Below, one piece after another: positions 33,003 through 42,412 of a stretch of DNA of 64,000 nt. Each line of letters opens with the position of its first letter. The first letter of the stretch is position 1. Under the pieces are notes generated by a model. That model was not told where the DNA came from, did not search any database, and saw only the letters and a program-made list of their open reading frames with translations. The DNA is taken from assembly GCA_035578005.1 (NCBI GenBank), contig DATJYK010000201.1, forward strand, positions 7,409-71,408, read 5' to 3'. The DNA comes from Gp13-AA77 sp035578005. GTDB taxonomy: Bacteria; Acidobacteriota; Terriglobia; UBA7540. A program made the translations under genes and the position numbers.

Positions 33003-35105
33003 ATGCAGTGGTACAGGAAAGGCTGGCGTTCGCTGGCTACGTTCTCTTTCGCGTTGGGATTGATGACCCTCAATTGCCGCCTCTTGGCGGCCGACGAAGG
33101 AATGTGGACATTCGACAATCCTCCGCTGAAGCAGCTCAAGGAGCGCTACGGGTTCACCCTCACGCAGGAATGGCTGGATCATGTGCGCCTGGCGAGCATC
33201 CGCTTCAACGACGGTGGTTCAGGATCGTTCGTCAGCCCGCACGGTCTGGCCCTCACCAACCATCACGTGGCGCTTGGCCAGTTGCAGAAAGTGTCCACCG
33301 CCGAGAAGGACTACGCGAAAGACGGCTTCTTTGCCCACGGTGAATCCGAGGAGATGAAATGTCCCGACCTCGAGTTGAACGTGCTCGAATCTACCGAAGA
33401 TGTGACGGCGCGAGTGCTAGGTGCCGTCAAGCCCGGCATGAGCGACAAGGACGCCATCGAGGCCCGCAAGGCGGAGATGGCCAGGATTGAGAAGGAGAGC
33501 CTCGACGCCACCAAACTGCGGTCCGACGTCATTTCCCTTTACCAGGGAGGCGAGTACTGGCTCTACCGCTACAGGAAATATACCGACGTGCGCTTGGTGT
33601 TTGCCCCTGAGCAGCAGATTGCTTTTTTTGGAGGCGATCCCGACAACTTTACCTATCCGCGCTATGACATTGACTTCGCGATCTTCCGCGCCTATGAGGA
33701 CGGCAAGCCCGCTGACACGCCGAACTACCTGAAGTGGAATGACAAAGGACCGGCAAACGGGGACTTAGTTTTCGTCTCGGGCAATCCCGAATCGACCTCG
33801 CGGCTTGACGCCGTGTCTCAGCTCGAGACGGTACGCGACTATATCAACCCCGAGGAGCTCGAGAGCTTCAACAAGTTCCTGGCTGTGCTGCAGAAGTATT
33901 CCGCCCTTGGAACCGAGCAGCAGCGCCAGGCGATGAACGGTGCTTTTTTTGTCCAGGGCGAAATCAAGCGGATCAACGGTATGCAGAACGGCCTGCTCGA
34001 CAAATCCCTGGTGGCCAAAAGGCAGAAGGACGAAGGCGAGTTCCGGGCGCGGGTGGAGGCCAACCCGGAGTGGAAGCAGAAATACGGTGGCGCCTGGGAG
34101 GACATTCAAAGGGCGCAGGAAAAGTATGTGGGAAGAGTGAAGCAGCGGCTCTTCCGGGTGGTCGATTACTCTGGGGCGGCCTACATGGCGCTCACCATCG
34201 TTCAGTACGTTGTCGAAGTACAAAAGCCGGATGGCAAGAGGCTGGACGGCTTCCACGATTCCCAGCTCGACTCGCTCAAGTTCCAACTCTTCTCGCCTGC
34301 GCCGGTATACCCTCAGATGGAAGAAGCGCTCCTTTCCAACGGCTTGGCCTTGTCGGCACGCAAACTGGGACCTGACGATCCCTTTGTTCAGGCAGCCCTG
34401 GGAGGGCGATCTCCACAAGAAGTAGTGCATGAATTGATCAGCGGCACCAAGATAGGAGACTTTGCGTTCCGCAAGTCGCTGGTGGAAGGCGGAGAGGCTG
34501 CCGTGGCCGCTTCGACTGACCCCATGGTTGCCTTCGCCCGCAGAATCGATCCGTCGATTCGGGAGATTGGCAGTTGGGTGGAAGACAACCTGGAGAGCGT
34601 CGAAACCGAGGCGGGTGAGAAACTGGGCCAGGCGCGATTCGCCGCGTACGGCAAGTCGGCCTACCCGGACGCCACCTTCACCTTGCGCCTGTCCTACGGG
34701 ACGGTAATCGGTTACCCCATGAACGGCACCGAAGCCCCGTACAAGACCACCCTCTACGGGCTTTATGAACGTTCATTGAGCTTCGACCAGAAGCCGCCCT
34801 TCGACCTGCCGGAGGTTTACCGGCAACGGCAAAGTCAACTCGACCTGGCGACTCCCGTAAACTTCGTCAACACTTGCGACATCGTCAGTGGCAACTCCGG
34901 ATCGCCCGTAATCAATCGCGAAGGGGAGCTTGTAGGCCTCATCTTTGACCTCAACATTGAAGGCTTGGTGGGAGACTACGTCTACGACGAGGCTAGGAGT
35001 CGCGCCGTGGCGGTCGACACGGCCGTAATGATCGAGACCATGCGCAAGCTATACGGCGCCGGCACGCTGGCGGATGAACTGGAAGGCCTTAGTGGTAAGA
35101 GGTGA
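33003..35105 (+). CDS. S46-family dipeptidyl peptidase (DPP7/DPP11-like)
   Basis: 700 residues, secreted (signal about 1-30, ending LLAADEGMW, the typical mature start). It is a chymotrypsin-fold exopeptidase that removes N-terminal dipeptides from oligopeptides in the periplasm. The catalytic His is in LTNHHVALGQ (about residue 88), the catalytic Ser in VSGNSGSPVIN. The N-terminal recognition residues WTFDNPP match the S46 pattern. Whether it prefers hydrophobic (DPP7) or acidic (DPP11) substrates depends on one C-terminal residue that I did not align with certainty. RBS AGGAAAGGAG lies before ATG 33003. Confidence 0.94.
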   Translation: MQWYRKGWRSLATFSFALGLMTLNCRLLAADEGMWTFDNPPLKQLKERYGFTLTQEWLDHVRLASIRFNDGGSGSFVSPHGLALTNHHVALGQLQKVSTAEKDYAKDGFFAHGESEEMKCPDLELNVLESTEDVTARVLGAVKPGMSDKDAIEARKAEMARIEKESLDATKLRSDVISLYQGGEYWLYRYRKYTDVRLVFAPEQQIAFFGGDPDNFTYPRYDIDFAIFRAYEDGKPADTPNYLKWNDKGPANGDLVFVSGNPESTSRLDAVSQLETVRDYINPEELESFNKFLAVLQKYSALGTEQQRQAMNGAFFVQGEIKRINGMQNGLLDKSLVAKRQKDEGEFRARVEANPEWKQKYGGAWEDIQRAQEKYVGRVKQRLFRVVDYSGAAYMALTIVQYVVEVQKPDGKRLDGFHDSQLDSLKFQLFSPAPVYPQMEEALLSNGLALSARKLGPDDPFVQAALGGRSPQEVVHELISGTKIGDFAFRKSLVEGGEAAVAASTDPMVAFARRIDPSIREIGSWVEDNLESVETEAGEKLGQARFAAYGKSAYPDATFTLRLSYGTVIGYPMNGTEAPYKTTLYGLYERSLSFDQKPPFDLPEVYRQRQSQLDLATPVNFVNTCDIVSGNSGSPVINREGELVGLIFDLNIEGLVGDYVYDEARSRAVAVDTAVMIETMRKLYGAGTLADELEGLSGKR

Positions 35106-35344
35106 GGGAAGACGATGGCTGTTGCGTGGGGTGGCGACGACGGTGCGCATCTCCAGCGCTTGGGCTGGGTGCTGCTCCGTCCCTCGTCCGCACGACTGCC
35201 TGCGAAGGCTTGAGGCGAGAGTTTCGCCGGGTGGCGCAGACATTGAATTGTGATGTCTGCGACCAAGAACACCTTCGCGACATTCGACAACGGCCTCGAA
35301 GCATCCGCGTACGCGCCAAACGACGGCATGTATGCGCCACCCTG

Positions 35345-35414
35345 TCGAAGTATAGGGCACGGGTTGCTTGGAACCGCCAACCGCGGGCCCACAAAGCGGC
35401 ACCGCGCTACACTC
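35345..35414. repeat. Dispersed repeat, copy 2 (flanks S46 gene)
   Basis: Begins TCGAAGTATAGGGCAC and ends AAAGCGGCACCGCGCTACAC plus TC. Directly repeated with 32,904-32,972, so the S46 gene is bracketed by the two copies. Confidence 0.7.
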
Positions 35415-35460
35415 CCTTCTCGCCTAGTGGCGTCAAGAATCGTTCCTTGAACGGCGGCCA

Positions 35461-36117
35461 TCAGGCCTTTGGGAAACCAGCTCTTCTTGGTGGACTTTCC
35501 AGGGCGAAGTCGCCATACACCCAAACCCCCGCCGCGTCATAGAGAGCACGCAGCGGCTGTTTGGCTCGACCGTTCTTGTCCCACGGCTGAAGATCGCCAT
35601 CGAGTTCGCAAAACGAGATGTCGTCCGCGCCTGCGATACGCAGAGCCTCGGCACGCACGAGCACTGCGGCCAAAATCGCCTGATCGAATGGTTTTAAGTC
35701 CAACTTCTGGGTGGACATCTCAACCGTGCGCCGCAACATTTCGCCGTTGAGCGGAAAAATTTCAATTCCGCTACGAGCGAGCAAGAATTGCAATCGCGTC
35801 TCGAGTCCGTCCAGTTCTCTCCGAACCGTCGATTCGTACCGGTCCAAGACCCTGAACACTGTATCGCACTCCTTGGCCTTCAATATCGACTCGGATCTAG
35901 CCCAGCCGACGAAGCGCCGCACTGCATCGGCCGACGCGCGCGGCTGGAATTTTGTTCTGATCACGGGCTGAGCTTCGGTCAGGCAGAAGGAAGGTATATA
36001 CAGCCGGAGATCCCCGGCCTCAGCTTTTTGGGCCAGCGCCAAAGCAGCCGGAACCTGTGCGTGTGCAGGCGCAGCAAAGTCCACCACCCAATTCGTCTCG
36101 ACAAAGACATGCCTCAT
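35461..36117 (-). CDS. PIN-domain-like protein (possible ribonuclease)
   Basis: 218 residues. The N-terminus RHVFVETNWVVDFA has the PIN pattern but with Glu replacing the usual first Asp. Further acidic positions fit the PIN quartet: Glu in LTEAQPV, Asp in KPFDQAILAAVL and Asp in GADDISFCELDGDL. A helical region separates the first and last parts, making it longer than VapC-type toxins (about 130). Its ATG is four bases from the stop of the upstream gene, so the two form an operon. No VapB-type antitoxin is adjacent. Confidence 0.7.
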   Translation of the reverse strand: MRHVFVETNWVVDFAAPAHAQVPAALALAQKAEAGDLRLYIPSFCLTEAQPVIRTKFQPRASADAVRRFVGWARSESILKAKECDTVFRVLDRYESTVRRELDGLETRLQFLLARSGIEIFPLNGEMLRRTVEMSTQKLDLKPFDQAILAAVLVRAEALRIAGADDISFCELDGDLQPWDKNGRAKQPLRALYDAAGVWVYGDFALESPPRRAGFPKA

Positions 36118-36120
36118 CGG

Positions 36121-36573
36121 TTACGCGCTGAGGACTGACCGTGGGTGGCCAGCCCGGATGGTACCCTGCGAAATCGCCGGTACCATGTACCACTCGGCGG
36201 CCCGTCGGAGCTCGGCGGGCAGTTCACGCAAGCCCGCCTCGGTGCCTAAACCCTCGAGCCATGATTGCACGAATTGCTCGAATTCCACCTCGCTTCGGCG
36301 AGTGGCAGCAGTCTCAAGCCCGGCCACGTTGCGGAGATCGAACTCACCCACGCGCTCAATCGAATCCTCCGATGCTCCCGAGTACCGGTTGCGGTACAAC
36401 CACAGCCGCCCGGGCGTCACCAGCAGGCCCGCCGGACAACCCATTCCCACCATGTAGCGCTTTAGCTGGCGCTCGGAGCTCTCCAGGTCGTGGACGTGTG
36501 TCTTGACCTCAACAACTAAGGCGATGTCTGAACCCTCCGGTCCTGTAACGATGATGTCGGGTTGGAATAGCAT
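36121..36573 (-). CDS. PD-(D/E)XK nuclease-like protein
   Basis: 150 residues. The N-terminal part has the restriction-endonuclease-like pattern: Pro5-Asp6 in LFQPDIIVTG, then Glu22-Val-Lys24 in ALVVEVKTH, and a following helix (SSERQLKRYMVGMG). The core ends with PAGLLVTPGRLWLYRN. The rest is helical. It is the size of a stand-alone nuclease domain as in type I restriction N-terminal modules, but no restriction subunits are near. It is the first gene of a two-gene unit with the PIN-like protein. The nuclease assignment rests on motif reading only. Confidence 0.65.
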   Translation of the reverse strand: MLFQPDIIVTGPEGSDIALVVEVKTHVHDLESSERQLKRYMVGMGCPAGLLVTPGRLWLYRNRYSGASEDSIERVGEFDLRNVAGLETAATRRSEVEFEQFVQSWLEGLGTEAGLRELPAELRRAAEWYMVPAISQGTIRAGHPRSVLSA

Positions 36574-36678
36574 ATGTTGAGAGTATCACCTTGGGGCGCG
36601 GGATGCCAGTTCGCCGGGGCCGACGAAGCGCCGGCCCTGAACGGGTCATGCGGCGCCGGGAAATAGATTTGGAGCGCC

Positions 36679-37443
36679 ATGCCAAACGAGAAAAAGACTG
36701 ACGACACGATGGCAACCGCCGCGGCTGAGGCGAAAACGCAGTACTCGGCGATGGTGCTGGGCGCAACGGGGAACGTGGGCGGACACATCGTGCAGCTTCT
36801 TATCAAGAACCCGCTGTGCAAGAAGGTGGTGGTGGTGACGCGCCGCAAGACGGATGCCTTCGCCCACCCCAAGGTGTTCGAGGTGGTTGTCAACATGGAC
36901 CGACTCGAAGAGGAGGTTGCGCCGCACGCCCAGGGAGTCGACGTCGCGCTCGCCGCGTTCGGTGTGGGCAAGGGCAGCGCGAAGATGCCCGACCCGGAGG
37001 TGCGCAAGATCGAAATCGCCTACCCGCAGGCCTTTTGCCGCGCCGCCAAGGCTGGAGGCGCGCGTGTGTGCGGGGTGATGACCGCAGTGGGAGCGAACCC
37101 CGAGGCCAGGATGAAGTACGCGAAGATCATCGGGGAAAAGGAGAAGGCTGTCGAGCGAGTCAAGTTCGACTTCCTTGGCCTGTACCGTCCCGCCGTCATT
37201 CTCGGCAACTCCAACACGCCGGGCGTCCTTGGCTACGTCATGCCACTGCTGAACTGGGCCTTGCCGTCCAAGTACCACTCGATCCACAGGAATGACCTCG
37301 CGCGCGCAATGGTGGCACAGTCAGAGCAGGCGTTTCTCGCGATCGCCCAGGGCAACGCTCCCGAGGAGGCGATTGTGAAGATCCTCGAGTATAAGGAGAT
37401 GGAACCCTTTTTCCGCCGCGCAGGTTCATCGGCTATCTGGTGA
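36679..37443 (+). CDS. NAD(P)-binding Rossmann protein, HTATIP2/NmrA-like
   Basis: 254 residues, atypical SDR. The nucleotide-binding motif GATGNVGGHIVQLLI is at about residues 28-42. VVVVTRRKTDAF follows, and the mid-part is similar to the HTATIP2/TIP30 type with LGLYRPAVILGNS. An N-terminal 20-residue low-complexity extension precedes the fold; the true start may be later (MATAAAE). Cytoplasmic oxidoreductase or redox sensor; substrate unknown. Confidence 0.85.
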   Translation: MPNEKKTDDTMATAAAEAKTQYSAMVLGATGNVGGHIVQLLIKNPLCKKVVVVTRRKTDAFAHPKVFEVVVNMDRLEEEVAPHAQGVDVALAAFGVGKGSAKMPDPEVRKIEIAYPQAFCRAAKAGGARVCGVMTAVGANPEARMKYAKIIGEKEKAVERVKFDFLGLYRPAVILGNSNTPGVLGYVMPLLNWALPSKYHSIHRNDLARAMVAQSEQAFLAIAQGNAPEEAIVKILEYKEMEPFFRRAGSSAIW

Positions 37444-37723
37444 GTGGCTTTGAGTGGGTCACGCCGCGTCGGCCGATAGATTCACCACCTCCACCTTCAG
37501 CGACCCCGCAAGATAGGGCGGTTTCGCCGGCGGCCGTGTGGTCGCCGGCGGCAAAAACGCGATTGTGGTTTCGAACCGCGACTCTGCCACGATCACAGTT
37601 TTGCTTAGCAAATGACATGCAAGTACACATGACCCTCGCGTCGACCTCGCTCGGCGGCTGTAAGCCCGAGAATCCTGCGCAGCCAGGGTGACGTCATGCA
37701 GTCCACGGCCGGGCGGGCACGTC

Positions 37724-38242
37724 TCATGGGTGCAGCTTCAGGGCGTTTTCGAGCAGCGAAGCGGTGCTGGCGCCTCCCTTGGTTTGGACAAACTTGGTGA
37801 GCACAGGCACGAACTTCGCAGCCATTTCGGGTGACAGGCCCAGCTTGTGAAACGACTCGGCAACCGAGGCCGCCCCGCCCAAGCCCCCAGGCAGGGAGCT
37901 CTCGAGGCCCGCGAGTCCGGAGGCGCCTTCGGCTGGCGAAGCACTAGGAGCCGATTTGATAAGGCCGCTGATCCCGGGTACGCAAGCGGCCACCTTGCCG
38001 AAGTCCGCCGCGCTCAGGCGGCTCTTGGCTAAACCAAACAGCGCACCCGCTCCGCCGCTGGCTTGCGCCGGGGTAACAGAAAGCGCCTTGGTAAGCTGGC
38101 CTACGAGCTCCGGGCTGGCAGTCTTCGCAAGCTGTGTTGCTGAACCTTGGGCCTGTGCTTGCCTCGTTGAGGCAATGAAGAAAATGATGAGCACACCGGC
38201 TGCGGCGCACGCAGTTCGCGCCACTCTCATTCCGAATTCCAT
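37724..38242 (-). CDS. Secreted DUF2780-like protein
   Basis: 172 residues. A signal peptide (VARTACAAAGVLIIFFIASTRQAQAQ) precedes an alanine/glycine-rich helical domain with LTKALSVTPAQASGGAGALF and LSAADFGKVAACVPG, the DUF2780 (VcgC/VcgE) pattern. ATG 38242 follows AAGGA by five bases. Periplasmic; function unknown in all members I know. Downstream of the epimerase on the same strand, 16 bases apart. Confidence 0.8.
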   Translation of the reverse strand: MEFGMRVARTACAAAGVLIIFFIASTRQAQAQGSATQLAKTASPELVGQLTKALSVTPAQASGGAGALFGLAKSRLSAADFGKVAACVPGISGLIKSAPSASPAEGASGLAGLESSLPGGLGGAASVAESFHKLGLSPEMAAKFVPVLTKFVQTKGGASTASLLENALKLHP

Positions 38243-38258
38243 ATATCCTTCTGCTCTC

Positions 38259-39263
38259 CTAAGCTGGCAACGCAGGTAGCAAGCCCGTCTCCCGAAACCA
38301 AGCCTCAGTGAGGCGCATCCCTTCCTTCAAGTCAACCTTTGGCCGATATCCCAGCGTTTGTTCCAGGCGAGTTTCGCGAAACGCGGCCGATCCCACCATG
38401 AAGCTCAGTGCGCGCAACGAAGTCGGGGTTTTCTTCTTGAATCGGTACATCATGTTTCGGCCCAGGAGAAACAGCTTAGCAACTGCGAGCGGCACCGACG
38501 GCAGCTTCTGCCGACCGGTGAGGCGGGCATAGTATGTGAAGAACTCCTGCCACGTGGTCACGCCGTCATTCACAATGAAGGCCTGGCCCAGAGCCCGGTC
38601 ATCCTCCGTGGCGAGCAAAATCGCATCCACCAGATTTTCGATGTAGACGTAGTTGAACGCGCCGCGGCCCTCGGCGATCAGTTGCATCTTGCCTCTGCGG
38701 ATGCGTTTGAACGGAATGATGCTCCAGTAGGGCGAGCGCGGGCCGTAAACACAGGACGGCCGTAGCACGGTCACCGGCAAGCCGCGGGCGCGGGAGAACG
38801 ACCACACGGCCTCTTCGGCGTCATACTTGGAATCGGAGTAAGACTCGCCGGCCGGGCCGCGCGGGCTTTCGTCAGTGATCTCGCCCGAGGCTGGCAGGCC
38901 GAAAACCGCGATACTGGAAAGGTAGACGAACCGCTTCACCTCCGCTTTCGCTGACGCGATCAGAATGTTTTCGGTACCGCCCACGTTCGGACCCTGGTAT
39001 TCCGCGCGGGTGGGCCTGTCCGCCACTTGGGCCGCGCAATGGATCACCACGGCGCAGCCCTGCGCCGCGCGCTCCAGGAGATCTTCGTCTCCCAGGTCGC
39101 CCATAACGACCTCGGCTCCCAATTTCTCCAGGTCGGCAGCCTTCTCAATCCGCCGGGCCATCACCCGCACCGGGCGATTTTCGGAGAGCAGCCGGCACGC
39201 CACTTGGCCGCCGATGAAGCCCGTGGCGCCGGTTACCAGGATTCGCTGGCCTTCAAGTTCCAT
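38259..39263 (-). CDS. NAD-dependent epimerase/dehydratase (extended SDR)
   Basis: 334 residues. The nucleotide-binding motif is VTGATGFIGGQVA. An aspartate region VMGDLGDED follows, then the catalytic Ser/Tyr/Lys in VYLSSIAVFG and SYSDSKYDAEEAV, and VLRPSCVYGPRSP. Layout resembles 3-beta-hydroxysteroid dehydrogenase/UDP-sugar epimerase-type proteins in bacteria. ATG 39263 (MELEGQRILV) is preferred over ATG 39290. Substrate unknown. Confidence 0.9.
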   Translation of the reverse strand: MELEGQRILVTGATGFIGGQVACRLLSENRPVRVMARRIEKAADLEKLGAEVVMGDLGDEDLLERAAQGCAVVIHCAAQVADRPTRAEYQGPNVGGTENILIASAKAEVKRFVYLSSIAVFGLPASGEITDESPRGPAGESYSDSKYDAEEAVWSFSRARGLPVTVLRPSCVYGPRSPYWSIIPFKRIRRGKMQLIAEGRGAFNYVYIENLVDAILLATEDDRALGQAFIVNDGVTTWQEFFTYYARLTGRQKLPSVPLAVAKLFLLGRNMMYRFKKKTPTSLRALSFMVGSAAFRETRLEQTLGYRPKVDLKEGMRLTEAWFRETGLLPALPA

Positions 39264-39502
39264 AGGAGTGACCCCTGAACGGAATTTCACTCCGGCAAGC
39301 TAACCATAACCGACATCGGCTTCGGCATCAATATGCATTGAAAGCGGACACATTCCGGCAGGGCCGAATGCGCCCCTTCCGCCAGCCATCGGCTAACCTT
39401 AACATCCTTAATTAACATCGCGGAGGTTGCCCTGCGTTACCGCTGAGTGCTAGCATTCGCCTTCGTCCAAAAAAGCTTTGAGGGGAACGAAGGAGGAAGG
39501 TA

Positions 39503-42412
39503 ATGTTGAGAAACCGCTGGTGGATGATTGTTTGTCTGATTCTCGGTCTCGCTGTGGGCCTGGGATGGCAGGCAGGGCCGTTTGAAGCGTCGCCGTCCGA
39601 TGGCGCCGCACGGGCGAGCGAACGGGAGCCGGCGGCAGCCGCGCAATCAGAGGTCGCGCAGCGCAGGATCAATCTCTCCACCAGCAAGCGTCTTGACCTG
39701 CCCGCGCTTGGCAATCCGCAGCGCACGAACAGCTTTCCCACTGCCGCCGCCATAAGTCCGGACGGCCGCTATCTGGCGGTTCTGAACAACGGCTACGGCA
39801 CCTATGAATCGGGCGGCGAGCAGTCCATTGCGGTGCTCGATCTCCAGACGAACCAGCTTACCGATTTTCCGGACTCGCGCCTGGGCTCCGGCGGCCGCGA
39901 GCATCGCTCTCACCAGACTTATTTTCTCGGCCTGGGCTTCAGCGCCGACGGCCGCGAGCTCTACGCGTCCATGGCCTCGCTCACCGATTTCAACGGCACC
40001 CAGCCGGGCGACACCGGGAACGGCATCGCCGTGTACAACTTTGAAGCGGGCCGCGTGACGCCCAAGCGTTTTATCAAGATTCCGCTGCAGCCGCTCGGCC
40101 CGAATCAGAAAACCAAGGTGGCGATGGGCCTGCCAGCGGGCAAGGCCGTCCCGTATCCTGCTGGACTGGCCGTGATCGGGGACGGCGCGCACGAACGATT
40201 GCTGGTAGCCGATAACCTATCTGACGATGCGCTGCTCATCGACGCCGCCAGGGGCAACATCATTCATCGCTTCAATCTCAGCCACCGTGATGACGTGCCG
40301 GCTTCCTATCCTTACGCGGTCGCGGCGACGCGCGACGGCAAGCGAGGGTGGGTGAGCCTTTGGAATAGTTCCGAGATGGATGAACTCGATCTTGAGCGAG
40401 GCAGCGTGGCGCGCAAAATAGCCCTGCTGCCGCCGGCCTCGCCCACGGCGCCCGGTTCTCATCCCACGGCCCTGCTGCTCAGTCCCGACGAGAAGCGTTT
40501 GTACGTGGCGCTTGCGAATGCCGATCGCGTGGCGGTGATCGACACGGCGTCGGGCCGCGTGACAGCGATGCTCTCCACTGAGCTTCCTGGCGAGAAGTAC
40601 CGCGGGACGTTTCCCAATGCGCTGGCCCTGAACGCAGCCGGAGATCGTCTCTACGTGGCCGATGCCTCCGCGGACTCAGTAGCCGTCCTTGACGCCGGAC
40701 ATCTCGAGCCCGAAGCCAAACCTGCAGGTGTGATCCCGGCCCTTGGGTTTATACCCACCGAGTGGTACCCGACAGCGCTGGCGGTTCAAGGTAGCAGCCT
40801 GTTTGTGGTCACCGGCAAAGGCGAAGGTCCAGGACCCAACGCCGCCGTGCTGCCTCCCTTTCCCGGGCAGACCGGCACGCGGCCTCGCCATCCTTACATC
40901 GCTGCTCTCATTCATGGCTCGCTGGCGCGCATCAATCTGCAAAAAGCGGAGGGCGAGCTCGCCAAACTCACGCGGCAAGCGGTGGAGAGCAACCGCATGC
41001 AAGCGCGCCCCGAGCCCATGCGATTCGCTTCCGGCAAAAGCCCCATCCGGCACGTGATTTACATCATCAAGGAGAATCGCAGCTATGACCAAGTGTTTGG
41101 CGATTTGAAAGGGGCAAACGGCGACCCGTCGCTCGTCATGTACGGCGACGACATCACCCCCAACCAGCACGCGCTGGCCCGGCAGTTCGCGATTCTCGAC
41201 AATTTCTACGTCAGCGGCGAGGTGTCGGGCAACGGCCACGTGTGGTCGACAGCGGCGATCGACAGCGACTACACCGAGAAAACGTGGGAGATCAGCTATC
41301 GCGGCTCGGAGCGGCTTTACGACTACGAGGGTGAGGTGTCTCACGGTTACCCTCTGGAGCAGGGAATTCCGGACGTGGACGAGCCGGGCACCGGCTACAT
41401 TTGGGGTGACGTCGCCCGCGCGCACCTCACCCACCGCAACTATGGCGAATTCGTGGCCAGCGAGTGGTGCAATGACTTCGAACAGTCCCAGTCTCCGCTC
41501 AGCGGTACGCCTCGACCGCAAGGCGAGCGTTGCCCGAAGGCGTTCTTCCGGCCGGGCGAAGCTCTACCGAGTTATTTGGGCCAGCCTCACGGCTCGCCGA
41601 GCCCTTGGCCCTGGCCCATACCGATCATCGCCCGCGACGTGCCCACTAAGCCGGAGCTCGTGGGTCACTTTGATCCGCGCGCTGCTGACTTCAACCTTTC
41701 CTATCCTGACCAGTTTCGCGCCGACGAATTCCTGAATGAGTTTGCGGGATTCGTCAGAGCGCGCCAAGAGGGAAAGACGTCGGACGAAATGCCGCAGTTC
41801 ATAATTCTGCGCCTGCCCAACAATCACACAATGGGAACGCGCCCTGGAGGGCCCACTCCCGAAGCCTCTGTAGCGGATAACGACCTGGCCGTGGGCCGCG
41901 TGGTTGACGCCGTCTCGCACAGTCCCTACTGGGACGACACAGCCTTCTTCATCCTGGAGGACGACGCTCAGGACGGCCCTGACCACGTGGACTCGCACCG
42001 CAGTCCCGCGCTCGTCATCAGCAAGTACGCGCCCGGCTCCGCAGAGCATCCGTTCGTGGATCATCACTTCTACACCACCGTCAACATGATGCGCACCATG
42101 GAAGAGCTTCTCGGCCTTCCGCCCATGAACAACAATGACGCTTGGGCCGAGCCTATGGCGGAACTGTTCAGCGGGCCGCCCCGCCAGCCTTCGTTCCATG
42201 CTGACGATCGCAACCGGAAAAACGGGTTGCTCTACAAGATGAATGCACCAAGCGCACCGGGCGCTCAGGCTTCCGCGCGCCTTGACTTTTCGCACGCAGA
42301 CGCGGTCGATGCGACGACGCTCAATCGCATCCTATGGCGCGAACGCAAGGGCAGTACTCCCATGCCGGCACCGACGCACACCGTGTTCCCGGCAAGCGCA
42401 GATGGTGACTAA
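39503..42412 (+). CDS. YncE-like beta-propeller fused to alkaline phosphatase-like phosphoesterase
   Basis: 969 residues, secreted (signal about 7-22). Residues about 60-490 form YncE/NHL-like blades (AISPDGRYLAVLNNG, RLYVADASADSVAVLDAG). The C-terminal half is a phosphoesterase of the alkaline phosphatase superfamily: VIYIIKENRSYDQVFGDLKG, AILDNFYVSGEVSGNGH, and FILEDDAQDGPDHVDSHRS with metal-binding Asp/His. AAGGAGGAAGG precedes ATG 39503. This fused form is found in several bacteria. The natural substrate is not known. Its stop overlaps the convergent UDG gene stop by four bases. Confidence 0.88.
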   Translation: MLRNRWWMIVCLILGLAVGLGWQAGPFEASPSDGAARASEREPAAAAQSEVAQRRINLSTSKRLDLPALGNPQRTNSFPTAAAISPDGRYLAVLNNGYGTYESGGEQSIAVLDLQTNQLTDFPDSRLGSGGREHRSHQTYFLGLGFSADGRELYASMASLTDFNGTQPGDTGNGIAVYNFEAGRVTPKRFIKIPLQPLGPNQKTKVAMGLPAGKAVPYPAGLAVIGDGAHERLLVADNLSDDALLIDAARGNIIHRFNLSHRDDVPASYPYAVAATRDGKRGWVSLWNSSEMDELDLERGSVARKIALLPPASPTAPGSHPTALLLSPDEKRLYVALANADRVAVIDTASGRVTAMLSTELPGEKYRGTFPNALALNAAGDRLYVADASADSVAVLDAGHLEPEAKPAGVIPALGFIPTEWYPTALAVQGSSLFVVTGKGEGPGPNAAVLPPFPGQTGTRPRHPYIAALIHGSLARINLQKAEGELAKLTRQAVESNRMQARPEPMRFASGKSPIRHVIYIIKENRSYDQVFGDLKGANGDPSLVMYGDDITPNQHALARQFAILDNFYVSGEVSGNGHVWSTAAIDSDYTEKTWEISYRGSERLYDYEGEVSHGYPLEQGIPDVDEPGTGYIWGDVARAHLTHRNYGEFVASEWCNDFEQSQSPLSGTPRPQGERCPKAFFRPGEALPSYLGQPHGSPSPWPWPIPIIARDVPTKPELVGHFDPRAADFNLSYPDQFRADEFLNEFAGFVRARQEGKTSDEMPQFIILRLPNNHTMGTRPGGPTPEASVADNDLAVGRVVDAVSHSPYWDDTAFFILEDDAQDGPDHVDSHRSPALVISKYAPGSAEHPFVDHHFYTTVNMMRTMEELLGLPPMNNNDAWAEPMAELFSGPPRQPSFHADDRNRKNGLLYKMNAPSAPGAQASARLDFSHADAVDATTLNRILWRERKGSTPMPAPTHTVFPASADGD

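Noticed and set aside
37444..37723. Possible small gene between the Rossmann protein and the DUF2780 protein
   Set aside because: Only short frames without ribosome binding sites or recognisable motifs in either direction.
42409..42412. Overlap of the phosphoesterase and UDG genes as a sign of an error
   Set aside because: They are convergent and share only the bases CTAA, giving TAA on one strand and TAG on the other. Such overlaps are ordinary.
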